DNA from: Actinomycetota bacterium
Lineage (GTDB): Bacteria; Actinomycetota; Thermoleophilia; Gaiellales; Gaiellaceae
NCBI GenBank assembly: GCA_005885085.1
Contig: VAXY01000097.1
Coordinates: 1 to 13,056, forward strand
Reading direction: 5' to 3'
Length of the DNA stretch: 13,056 bases
Shown: positions 6,433-13,056 of the stretch, in pieces
How the letters are laid out: each line of letters starts with the position of its first letter
Position numbering within the stretch: position 1 is the stretch's first letter
Made by a program: the position numbers and the translations under genes
The notes under the pieces: model-generated
What the model was told of the DNA's origin: nothing
Seen by the model: the letters and a program-made list of their open reading frames with translations, nothing else
The model's database searches: none

Positions 6433-7081
6433 GCAGCACCGGTCCCTCCACGCACAACCGCCTCAGCTGCCCGTCGATCTCGACCGCGCAGCCGTAACAG
6501 GCTCCGTAACCGCAAGCCATCGGCGCCTCCCATGCGAGCTGCGCGGCCGGGGCGACTCGCCGCACCGCTTCGAGCATCGGCTCGGGCCCGCAGGCCAGCA
6601 CGTCCATGCCGTCCGGGATCAGCTGCGTCACGAGCACCGGCTCCACACACACCTGCGCGTTCGGGACGAGCTCCGCCGCCTCCGCATGCCAGTCGGAGCG
6701 AAAGCCGAGGACCGCGGGCGCACCGGGCAGCTGCTGCGCGAGGTACGGCAGCGGGGCGATCCCGATCCCGCCGCCGACCAGGAGCGGGCGTTCGACCTCC
6801 ACGTCGAAGCCGTTTCCGAGCGGCCCGAGCACCTGCAGCGTCTCGCCGCGCTCCAGCGCGCAGAGCGCGCGCGTGCCCGGCCCGATCGGATCGATCAGAA
6901 ACGCGAGCTCGGCGCGCGGTGCCAGGCAGAGGCTCATCGGCCGGGGCAGCACACGCCCGGGCGCCTCGAGCATGAAGAACTGCCCCGGGCGCCCCGGCTC
7001 GAGGCTGCCGCGTGCGACCCGAAGCAGCGTGTACGGACCCACGCTCTCGTTCGCGACGACGCTAAGCCGCTCTCGTCTCAC
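6422..7081 (-). CDS. pyrK: Dihydroorotate dehydrogenase electron transfer subunit (FAD, 2Fe-2S)
   Basis: PyrK carries FAD and a 2Fe-2S cluster and moves electrons from PyrD to NAD+. I start it at GTG 7081, 20 bases inside carB, giving 219 residues that begin RRERLSVVANESVGPY as the family usually does; longer upstream versions only add carB-overlapping residues. Motifs: RPMS (47-50) for FAD binding, GGGIGIAPLPYLAQ (103-116) for NAD binding, ACGPEPM (163-169), and cluster ligands C190, C195, C198 and C210 in the spacing CX4CX2CX11C (ACGYGACYGC then RLCVEGP). All ligands of a functional subunit are present. pyrD starts within its last codons, so the two subunits are translationally coupled. Confidence 0.95.
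   Translation of the reverse strand: MRRERLSVVANESVGPYTLLRVARGSLEPGRPGQFFMLEAPGRVLPRPMSLCLAPRAELAFLIDPIGPGTRALCALERGETLQVLGPLGNGFDVEVERPLLVGGGIGIAPLPYLAQQLPGAPAVLGFRSDWHAEAAELVPNAQVCVEPVLVTQLIPDGMDVLACGPEPMLEAVRRVAPAAQLAWEAPMACGYGACYGCAVEIDGQLRRLCVEGPVLHAA
6444..6449 (-). promoter_or_regulatory. Ribosome binding site of pyrD
   Basis: GGAGGG lies eleven bases before the pyrD ATG at 6432, inside the pyrK coding region. Spacing is a little long, but it supports translation from this ATG and thus the short PyrD N-terminus, since no other start codon exists between the upstream in-frame stop and this ATG. Confidence 0.5.
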
Positions 7082-10000
7082 GCTCGATCCGTTCCTGCAA
7101 CGACAGGGACTCCTCGCTTCGTGCATTCGCAATCGCGTGCACTGCCGCGGCCGCGCCAGAGAGCGTCGTAATGCACGGGACGCGCGCGACCAGCGCCGCC
7201 TCGCGAATCAGATAACCGTCGGTGCGCGCGCCCGAGCCCTGCGGTGTGTTGACGACGAGGTTGCAACGGCCGCGACGGATCAGGTCGACGACGCTCGCGC
7301 CGCCGCCCTGCTCGGTCACCTTCCGGACGCGCTCGACCTCGAGGCCCGCGGCCGCGAGCGTGTCGGCCGTGCCCGACGTGGCGAGCAGCTTGAAGCCGAG
7401 GTCGCCGAGCGCCGAGGCGACCCGCACGACCGCCCGCTTGTCCGCATCCCGGACCGAAAGGAACGCCGTTCCCGTCGTCGGCAGCGGGCGGCCGGCGGCG
7501 CGCTCGGCCTTTGCGAACGCCGTCGGCAGGTCGGCGGCGCTGGCCATCACCTCGCCCGTTGCGCGCATCTCCGGCCCGAGCACGGAGTCGGCGCCCGGGA
7601 ACCGTGCGAACGGCAGCACCGCCGCCTTTACGGAGACATGTCTCGGGGTCAGTCCCTCGGACAGGTCCAGCTCGGCGACACGCGCACCCGCGAGCACGCG
7701 GCAGGCGACCTGGACGAGGTTCACACCCGTCGCCTTGGACGCGAACGGCACCGTCCGGGAGGCGCGCGGGTTCGCCTCGAGCACGTAGAGGGTGTCGTCC
7801 GCCAGCGCGAACTGGACGTTGATCAGGCCGACGACGCCGAGCGCGCGGGCGAGCTTGCGGACGACCGCGCGGATCTCCGCGTCCTCGTCGACGGTCAGGG
7901 ACGGGGCGGGCAGCACGCACGCCGAGTCGCCGGAGTGAACTCCGGCCTCCTCGACGTGCTGCATCACGGCGCCGATGTACGTCTCTTCGCCGTCGGAGAC
8001 GGCGTCGACGTCGATTTCAATTGCACTCTCGAGGAAACGGTCGATCAGCACGGGCCGGTCGATCTCGCCGAGATCGTCGGCCGAGTAGCAGATGCGCATG
8101 GCGCGTCCGCCGAGCACATACGAGGGGCGAATCAGGACCGGGAAGCCGATCCGCTCGGCGACGGCCCGCGCCTCCCCCCGGGTGCGCGCGATCCCCCACT
8201 CCGGGCAGCGGATGCCGAGCCGCGCGAGCAGCGCGCCGAAGCGTTCGCGGTCCTCGGCGATGTCGACGGCGTCGAAGGGCGTGCCGATGATGCGGAAGCC
8301 GGCCGCCTCGAGCCCGCGCGCGAGCTTGAGCGGCGTCTGGCCGCCGAACTGGATCGCGACCCCGTCAGGCTGCTCACGCTCGCAGACGCCGAGCACCTCC
8401 TCGAGCCGCAGCGGCTCGAAGTAGAGCCGATCGGACGTGTCGTAATCGGTCGACACGGTCTCCGGGTTGCAGTTGACCATCACGGCCTCATAGCCGAGCG
8501 CGCGGAAGCTCTGCGCGGCGTGGACGCAGCAGTAGTCGAACTCGATCCCCTGGCCGATCCGGTTCGGGCCGGAGCCGAGGATGACCACGCGCGGCTTCGT
8601 CCCCGCAGGCGGCGCCTCGTCCGCCTCGCCGTAGGTGGAGTAGTAGTACGTGGACGCGGCCTCCACCTCACCGGCGCATGAGTCGACACGACGGTACGAC
8701 GGCCGCACGCCGCAACTTCGCCGTTTCGCACGTACGACCTCCTCGCGACCGATGTCTCCGTCGGCGAGCCCGGCACGCTTGTAGCGCAGGAAGTCGTCGG
8801 CGACGGCGGCGTCGAGGTCGAGCCAGCCGGGCTCGCGGGCGATCTCCGCGTGGAACCACGGATGCGCGGTCGGAGGCAGCTGCCAGCGTTCCTCGCCGTC
8901 GAGCTCTCGCGAGCGCTCGGCCTTGCGGTACGCCTCGACGAACGTCCGCCCGATCCCCATCGCCTCGCCGACGGACTTCATCTGCGTTCCGAGCGTCGTG
9001 TCGGCGCCCGGGAACTTCTCGAACGCGAAGCGAGGAAACTTGACGACCACGTAGTCGAGGGTTGGCTCGAAACTCGCCGGTGTGGTGCCGGTGAGGTCGT
9101 TCGGAATCTCGTCGAGCGTGTAGCCGACGGCCAGCTTCGCCGCGATCTTCGCGATTGGGTAACCGGTCGCCTTCGACGCAAGCGCGGACGAGCGCGAAAC
9201 CCTCGGGTTCATCTCGATCACGCGCAGCTCGCCCGACTCGCGCTCGCGTGCGAACTGGATGTTCGAGCCGCCGCATTCCACTCCCACGGCCCGGATCACC
9301 GCTACGGCGGCGTCGCGCAGCTCTTGGTACGCGTGGTCGGAGAGCGTCATCTGCGGCGCGACCGTGACCGAGTCGCCCGTGTGGACGCCCATCGGATCGA
9401 TGTTCTCGATCGAGCAGACGATGACGACGTTGTCCTTGCGGTCGCGGACGACCTCGAGCTCGAACTCGTCCCAGCCGCGCACCGACTCCTCCACCAGCAC
9501 CTGTCGGATCGGGCTCTCGGCCAGTCCGCGCTCGACCTGCAGGTGCAGCTGCTCGACCGACTCGACGAAGCCGCCGCCGTGACCCCCGAGCGTGAACGCG
9601 GGCCGGATCACCGCAGGCAGCGAGATGCCGCCGAGCTCGTCGACGCCGGTGACGATGCGCGAGCTCGGCACCTTGAGCCCGACGCCGCGCACCGCCTCGC
9701 GGAACTCCTCGCGGTCCTCCGCGCGACGAATCACGTCGAGCGGCGCGCCGATCAGTTCGACGCCGAGCTCGGCGAGCACGCCTGCGTCGGCGAGCTCACG
9801 GGCGAGATTGAGCGCCGTCTGGCCGCCCATCGTCGACAGCAGTGCGTCGGGCCGTTCGCGCGCCAAGACGTCGGCGACGCCTTCGAGGTCGAGCGGCTCG
9901 AGATACGTGCGGTCGGCGAACCCCGGATCGGTCATGATCGTCGCCGGATTGGAGTTGACGACGATCGTGCGGAAGCCGTCTTGACGCAAGACCTTCAGCG

Positions 10001-10097
10001 CCTGGCAGCCGGCGTAGTCGAACTCGCAGGCCTGACCGATCACGATCGGCCCGGAGCCGATCAGGCAGATCGACGTGAGGTCACGCCGCCTCGGCAT
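7062..10097 (-). CDS. carB: Carbamoyl phosphate synthase large subunit
   Basis: CarB uses two ATP, bicarbonate and ammonia from CarA to make carbamoyl phosphate. The two homologous synthase halves are plain: GSGPIVIGQACEFDYAG (14-30), STMGGQTALNLA (88-99), GGHGGG (171-176), ENIDPMGVHTGDSVTVAP (231-248) and EMNPRVSRSS (295-304) in the first half; GSGPNRIGQGIEFDYCC (508-524), QFGGQTPLKLA (583-593), GVHSGDSAC (719-727) and EANPRASRT (774-782) in the second. The C-terminal MGS-like regulatory domain starts near residue 876 (FLSVRDADKRAVV) with ATSGTA, K926 and VNTP, which fits UMP binding. At 1011 residues it is about 60 shorter than E. coli CarB; most of the loss is in the middle oligomerisation domain. 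ATG at 10097 has an excellent AGGAGG six bases upstream and overlaps carA by 17 bases. Confidence 0.97.
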   Translation of the reverse strand: MPRRRDLTSICLIGSGPIVIGQACEFDYAGCQALKVLRQDGFRTIVVNSNPATIMTDPGFADRTYLEPLDLEGVADVLARERPDALLSTMGGQTALNLARELADAGVLAELGVELIGAPLDVIRRAEDREEFREAVRGVGLKVPSSRIVTGVDELGGISLPAVIRPAFTLGGHGGGFVESVEQLHLQVERGLAESPIRQVLVEESVRGWDEFELEVVRDRKDNVVIVCSIENIDPMGVHTGDSVTVAPQMTLSDHAYQELRDAAVAVIRAVGVECGGSNIQFARERESGELRVIEMNPRVSRSSALASKATGYPIAKIAAKLAVGYTLDEIPNDLTGTTPASFEPTLDYVVVKFPRFAFEKFPGADTTLGTQMKSVGEAMGIGRTFVEAYRKAERSRELDGEERWQLPPTAHPWFHAEIAREPGWLDLDAAVADDFLRYKRAGLADGDIGREEVVRAKRRSCGVRPSYRRVDSCAGEVEAASTYYYSTYGEADEAPPAGTKPRVVILGSGPNRIGQGIEFDYCCVHAAQSFRALGYEAVMVNCNPETVSTDYDTSDRLYFEPLRLEEVLGVCEREQPDGVAIQFGGQTPLKLARGLEAAGFRIIGTPFDAVDIAEDRERFGALLARLGIRCPEWGIARTRGEARAVAERIGFPVLIRPSYVLGGRAMRICYSADDLGEIDRPVLIDRFLESAIEIDVDAVSDGEETYIGAVMQHVEEAGVHSGDSACVLPAPSLTVDEDAEIRAVVRKLARALGVVGLINVQFALADDTLYVLEANPRASRTVPFASKATGVNLVQVACRVLAGARVAELDLSEGLTPRHVSVKAAVLPFARFPGADSVLGPEMRATGEVMASAADLPTAFAKAERAAGRPLPTTGTAFLSVRDADKRAVVRVASALGDLGFKLLATSGTADTLAAAGLEVERVRKVTEQGGGASVVDLIRRGRCNLVVNTPQGSGARTDGYLIREAALVARVPCITTLSGAAAAVHAIANARSEESLSLQERIERETRAA

Positions 10098-11124
10098 GTG
10101 CCACCTCCTCGACCCAGCGGTCGATCAGCGGCCGGGCATCGTGCGGCCCGGGCCCGGCCTCGGGATGGAACTGGACCGAGCGCGCGTGCTCGAGTGGAAA
10201 GTCGAGACCTTCGACCGTCCCGTCGTAGAGCGAGACGTGTGTTGCCTCGCGCGCCTCCGACGGGGCGACGGCGAAGCCGTGGTTCTGGCTCGTGACGAGC
10301 ACGCGACCCGTGCCGCGCTCGAGCACCGGATGGTTCGCACCGCGATGGCCGAACGGGAGCTTGAACGTCTCGTGCCCGGCCGCGAGGGCCAGCAGCTGAT
10401 GTCCGAGGCAGATGCCGAGGATCGGTAGGCGGCCGAGCAGCTCGCGCACGACGGCGATCTGACCCACGAGCGGCTCTGGATCGCCCGGCCCGTTCGAGAG
10501 CAGCACGCCGTCGAACCGCTCCAGCTCCTCGCACGTCGCGTCGTGCGGGAACACCGTCACCGCGGCACCCGCGCCGGCGAGCCGCCGCAGGATCGACCGC
10601 TTGCAGCCGTAGTCGACGACCGCGATCCGCGCGCGCCCTGCGTCGGAGTACACGTACGGCCGCGGCGTGGACACGCCGGCCGCCAGTGCCCGGCCGCTCA
10701 TCGGCGCCTGCGCCCGCGCAACGGAGACCGCCTGCTCGACCGATCCCTCGCCGGCGACGACGACGGCGCGAAGCGCGCCGGACTCGCGCAGCTTCAGCAC
10801 GAGCGAGCGGGTGTCGATCCCGGTCAGGGCGACGAGCCCGCGCTCGTGCAGCCAGTCGGTCCAGGCCGGACCGCGCGCCTCCCGCATCAAGACCGCCCGC
10901 GCGTGCGGGCGCGAAGACTCCGATCGCCCTTCCGCGACGCCGTAGTTGCCGACCATCGGCGCGGTGAAGCACACGAGCTGTTGCGCGAAGCTCGGGTCCG
11001 TGACGACCTCTTGGTAACCGGTCATCGCGGTCGTGAACACCGCCTCGCCCACTGCGAAGCCGTCCGCCGCGACCGACTCGCCACGGAAGACGGTGCCGTC
11101 CTCGAGCGCGAGAAAACCCGTCAC
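10081..11124 (-). CDS. carA: Carbamoyl phosphate synthase small subunit (glutaminase)
   Basis: CarA hydrolyses glutamine and passes ammonia to CarB. I choose GTG 11124, whose GTGA overlaps the pyrC stop and gives the usual N-terminus TGFLALEDGTVFRGES. The product has 347 residues, somewhat shorter than the roughly 380 of E. coli. The N-terminal domain shows FTTAMTGYQEVVTDPS (30-45) and LTGIDTRSL (100-108). The class I glutamine amidotransferase domain shows NGPGDPEPL (211-219), the nucleophile C239 in LGICLGHQLLALA, FGHRGANHPV (258-267), TSQNHGFAV (278-286), and the His320/Glu322 pair in FHPEAGPGPHD. All three catalytic residues are present. carB begins 17 bases before its stop. Confidence 0.96.
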   Translation of the reverse strand: MTGFLALEDGTVFRGESVAADGFAVGEAVFTTAMTGYQEVVTDPSFAQQLVCFTAPMVGNYGVAEGRSESSRPHARAVLMREARGPAWTDWLHERGLVALTGIDTRSLVLKLRESGALRAVVVAGEGSVEQAVSVARAQAPMSGRALAAGVSTPRPYVYSDAGRARIAVVDYGCKRSILRRLAGAGAAVTVFPHDATCEELERFDGVLLSNGPGDPEPLVGQIAVVRELLGRLPILGICLGHQLLALAAGHETFKLPFGHRGANHPVLERGTGRVLVTSQNHGFAVAPSEAREATHVSLYDGTVEGLDFPLEHARSVQFHPEAGPGPHDARPLIDRWVEEVAHAEAA

Positions 11125-12422
11125 GCGGAGAACACCACTCGCCCTGCGGCGATCGTCGTGCGCACCGCTCCCTTGACGGCCTCGCCCAGCAACCATGAGT
11201 TGACCGAGCGGGAGCGGAACGTGTCCTCCGTGATGCGGTAGCTCGCCTTCAGGTCGAGCAGAACGAGGTTGGCCGGGCTCCCGACGGCGATCCGCGGCTC
11301 GGCGAGCCCGTACGCACGCGCCGGCCCCGCCGACATGCGCTCGAGGATGGTCGCGAGCGGGACGAGGCCCGGCTCGACGAGATAGGTGTAGAGCGCAGCG
11401 AACGCCGTCTCCAATCCCGTCACGCCAAACGGTGCCGCCTCGAAGGGCACCTCCTTCTCGTGGCGCGCGTGCGGCGCATGGTCGGTTGCGACCGCCGTCA
11501 CGGTGCCGTCCTTCAACGCCTCGATCAGCGCCGTGCGGTCGGACACAGACCGCAACGGCGGATTCATCTTCAGGTTCGTGTCGAGCGAACGCACGTCCTC
11601 GTCGGTGCGGCAGAGATGGTGCGGGGTCACCTCCGCCGTCGCGACCACTCCCTCGGCGCGCGCGCGCCGGACGGCCTGTACCGATTCCCAGGCGGAGAGG
11701 TGGAGCAGATGCAGGGGCTGCCGCTCGTAGGCCGCAAGCGCGAGGTCGCGTTCGACCATCAGACTCTCGGCGACCGACGGATAGCCGGTGAATCCGAGCT
11801 CGGCCGAGACCGCGCCTTCGTGCATCTGGCCCTCACGTGAGAGCGTCGTCTCCTCGCAGTGCAACGCGAGGCGGCGTCCGGTGACCGCGCAGTACTGCAG
11901 CGCACGGCGCATCAGGCCCGGCGACGCGACCGGGACGCCGTCGTCGGTGAAGCCGGCCGCCCCGGCCGCGGCGAGCTCCCCCATCTCCGTCAGCTCGGCC
12001 CCGCGCTGTCCCTTCGTGACCGTGGCGAGAAAACCGACCGGAAGCTCCGCATCCGCCCGCGCCGCCTCGACCAGCGAGCCGAGCGTGGCCGCCGAGTCCA
12101 CGACCGGATCCGTGTTCGGCATGGCGAGAATCGCGCAGTAGCCGCCTGCGGCCGCGGCGGCGGTTCCGCTCGCGATTGTCTCCTCGTCCTCGCGTCCGGG
12201 AGTACGGAGATGCACGTGCGGGTCGACGAACGCCGGCGCGAGCAGGAGTCCCTCGCCCTCGACGACTCGATGCGAGTTCGTGTGGAGATCCGTGCCGAGA
12301 GCCGCGATCACGCCGTCGTCGATGCGAACGTCCACGGCAGCGTCGATCGCTTGGACCGGATCGACCACGCGTGCGCCCCGGATGACGATGTTCTCCTTCG
12401 GCCCCGCCTTGGCGAACAGCAT
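11121..12422 (-). CDS. pyrC: Dihydroorotase, class I
   Basis: PyrC cyclises carbamoyl aspartate to dihydroorotate. With ATG at 12422 the product is 433 residues, the size of class I bacterial dihydroorotases. Zinc-site motifs follow in order: DPHVHLRTPG (68-77) with H69 and H71, NTDP (103-106), GFTDDG (158-163) with the bridging aspartate at 160, LHCE (187-190) with H188, LLHLS (239-243) with H241, TPHHL (266-270), NPPLR (287-291), and TDHAPH (313-318) with catalytic D314. All expected ligands are present, so it should be an active enzyme rather than a pyrC-like pseudo-subunit. GTG at 12425 is an alternative start one codon upstream, but GGAGG fits the ATG better. The start overlaps the pyrB stop by one base (TGATG), and carA starts at its own stop. 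Confidence 0.97.
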   Translation of the reverse strand: MLFAKAGPKENIVIRGARVVDPVQAIDAAVDVRIDDGVIAALGTDLHTNSHRVVEGEGLLLAPAFVDPHVHLRTPGREDEETIASGTAAAAAGGYCAILAMPNTDPVVDSAATLGSLVEAARADAELPVGFLATVTKGQRGAELTEMGELAAAGAAGFTDDGVPVASPGLMRRALQYCAVTGRRLALHCEETTLSREGQMHEGAVSAELGFTGYPSVAESLMVERDLALAAYERQPLHLLHLSAWESVQAVRRARAEGVVATAEVTPHHLCRTDEDVRSLDTNLKMNPPLRSVSDRTALIEALKDGTVTAVATDHAPHARHEKEVPFEAAPFGVTGLETAFAALYTYLVEPGLVPLATILERMSAGPARAYGLAEPRIAVGSPANLVLLDLKASYRITEDTFRSRSVNSWLLGEAVKGAVRTTIAAGRVVFSA

Positions 12423-13056
12423 CACGCCACCTCCATGACAGACTCGGTCTTGATCTCGACGGGACCGGTCGTGAGGAGGTCGTAGAGCACCGCCATGCGG
12501 GTAACGAGCCCGGCGCGGACCTGTGACTCGATCAGCGCGTCGGCGTGGTCGGCGACGCGTGGGTCGATCTCGACGCCGCGGTTCATCGGGCCCGGATGCA
12601 TCACCTTCTGGCCGGGTCGCAGCCGTTCCGGCGTCACGCCCCAGCGGGCCGTGTACTCGCGGAGCGACGGTACGTAGTTGGCGCCTTCGTGCATGCGCTC
12701 CCGCTGCATGCGGAGGATGTAGACGACGTCTGCCCCGCCGATCGCAGCGATATCGGTCGTCGTCTCGCAGCCCATCGCCTCGATCTCCCGAGGCAGCAGT
12801 GCGGGCGGCCCGACGAGCGTCACGTGCGCGCCCATGAGCCCGAGTGCCTGGATCAGCGAGCGTGCAACGCGCGAGTGCAGGACGTCGCCGACGATCGCAA
12901 CGTGCAGAGCTTCGAGCCGGCCGAGGTGCGCGCGCATCGTGTACAGGTCGAGCAGCGCCTGCGTCGGATGCTGGTGCTTGCCGTCGCCCGCGTTGACAAC
13001 GTGCGCGGCGGTGGCTCGAGCGACCAGCTGCGGCGCACCGATCTGCGGGTGCCGGA
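12422..13056 (-). CDS. pyrB: Aspartate carbamoyltransferase catalytic subunit (C-terminal part, partial at window edge)
   Basis: PyrB joins carbamoyl phosphate and aspartate to give carbamoyl aspartate. The frame is open from the window edge: the first complete codons read RHPQIGAPQL, then AGDGKHQHPTQALLDLYT, which is the signature around the catalytic histidine that polarises carbamoyl phosphate. Next come VAIVGDVLHSRVARS of the aspartate domain hinge, YILRMQRERM, and MHPGPMNRGVEI near the C-terminus. The KHSRVARS-like form resembles Bacillus-type trimeric enzymes more than the E. coli form. About 211 residues are visible, roughly two thirds of the usual 300-310; the N-terminal carbamoyl phosphate domain start is outside. 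It heads the visible pyr operon; a pyrR gene often lies upstream but cannot be seen. Confidence 0.96.
   Translation of the reverse strand, partial: RHPQIGAPQLVARATAAHVVNAGDGKHQHPTQALLDLYTMRAHLGRLEALHVAIVGDVLHSRVARSLIQALGLMGAHVTLVGPPALLPREIEAMGCETTTDIAAIGGADVVYILRMQRERMHEGANYVPSLREYTARWGVTPERLRPGQKVMHPGPMNRGVEIDPRVADHADALIESQVRAGLVTRMAVLYDLLTTGPVEIKTESVMEVA
12430..12434 (-). promoter_or_regulatory. Ribosome binding site that decides the pyrC start
   Basis: GGAGG lies within the last codons of pyrB, seven bases before ATG 12422 and only four before GTG 12425. The seven-base spacing is normal, so ATG is the preferred start and the pyrB/pyrC junction is a one-base TGATG overlap. Confidence 0.6.

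Noticed and set aside
5572..7130. CarB and PyrD both end with an EESLSL peptide
   Set aside because: The codons differ (for example TCC-CTG-TCG-TTG against TCG-TTG-TCG-CTA) and the rest of the tails do not match. Six residues is too short to call more than chance.
6606..8681. Long open frame (691 codons) on the plus strand opposite pyrK and carB
   Set aside because: Its composition (Arg, Ala, Asp, Gly rich) mirrors the codons of carB, and no motif is visible. It is a codon-bias shadow; the similar frames at 8850-10295 and 72-1004 are rejected for the same reason.
7580..9020. Two near-identical stretches (FPGAD...LG..M) at about 7590 and 9000
   Set aside because: They are the equivalent positions in the two ancient homologous halves of CarB, not a recent repeat.
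1..13056. tRNA, rRNA, CRISPR, transposase, phage or defence genes
   Set aside because: No such motifs, repeat arrays or terminal inverted repeats were seen. Nearly all sequence is explained by the listed minus-strand genes.

Overview
The window is very GC-rich, and every gene I can support lies on the minus strand. Reading from high to low coordinates, the order is pyrB (partial)-pyrC-carA-carB-pyrK-pyrD, then mihF-gmk-rpoZ, then coaBC, then a MoxR ATPase, a DUF58 protein and a transglutaminase-like membrane protein (partial). The series pyrimidine genes - actinobacterial integration host factor (mIHF) - gmk - rpoZ - coaBC is a classic actinobacterial chromosomal neighbourhood. A class 1B dihydroorotate dehydrogenase (PyrD plus the iron-sulfur flavoprotein PyrK) replaces the usual actinobacterial class 2 enzyme and sits where pyrF is found in mycobacteria. 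This suggests a deep-branching actinobacterium, for instance of the Thermoleophilia type. That assignment is inference only.

Region 1 (about 5572-13056) is a de novo pyrimidine operon. CarAB makes carbamoyl phosphate, PyrB joins it to aspartate, PyrC closes the ring, and PyrK/PyrD oxidises dihydroorotate to orotate with NAD+. All five junctions overlap by 1 to 20 bases, so translation is probably coupled. pyrE, pyrF and any pyrR lie outside the window or elsewhere.

Region 2 (4356-5532) starts with a good promoter in the only gap after pyrD. Its -10 box lies so close to the mihF start that the mRNA is probably leaderless. It drives mihF, gmk (overlapping mihF by 20 bases) and rpoZ (ATGA overlap), linking nucleoid structure, GDP synthesis and the RNA polymerase omega subunit.

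Region 3 (1-4229) begins after a 126-base gap that holds two hairpins, one with a UUCG tetraloop. It contains coaBC (coenzyme A synthesis), then moxR overlapping it by 17 bases, then DUF58, then the N-terminal 290 residues of a TgpA-like membrane transglutaminase that runs off the left edge. The last three form the widespread MoxR/DUF58/transglutaminase module, probably acting at or outside the membrane.

No gap exceeds 130 bases. I see no tRNA, rRNA, CRISPR array, insertion sequence or phage gene. The window is mostly core metabolism. The points worth a second look are variant residues (CoaC, PyrD N-terminus, CarB middle domain), operon wiring and the hairpin. I do not see a clearly new defence or mobile system.
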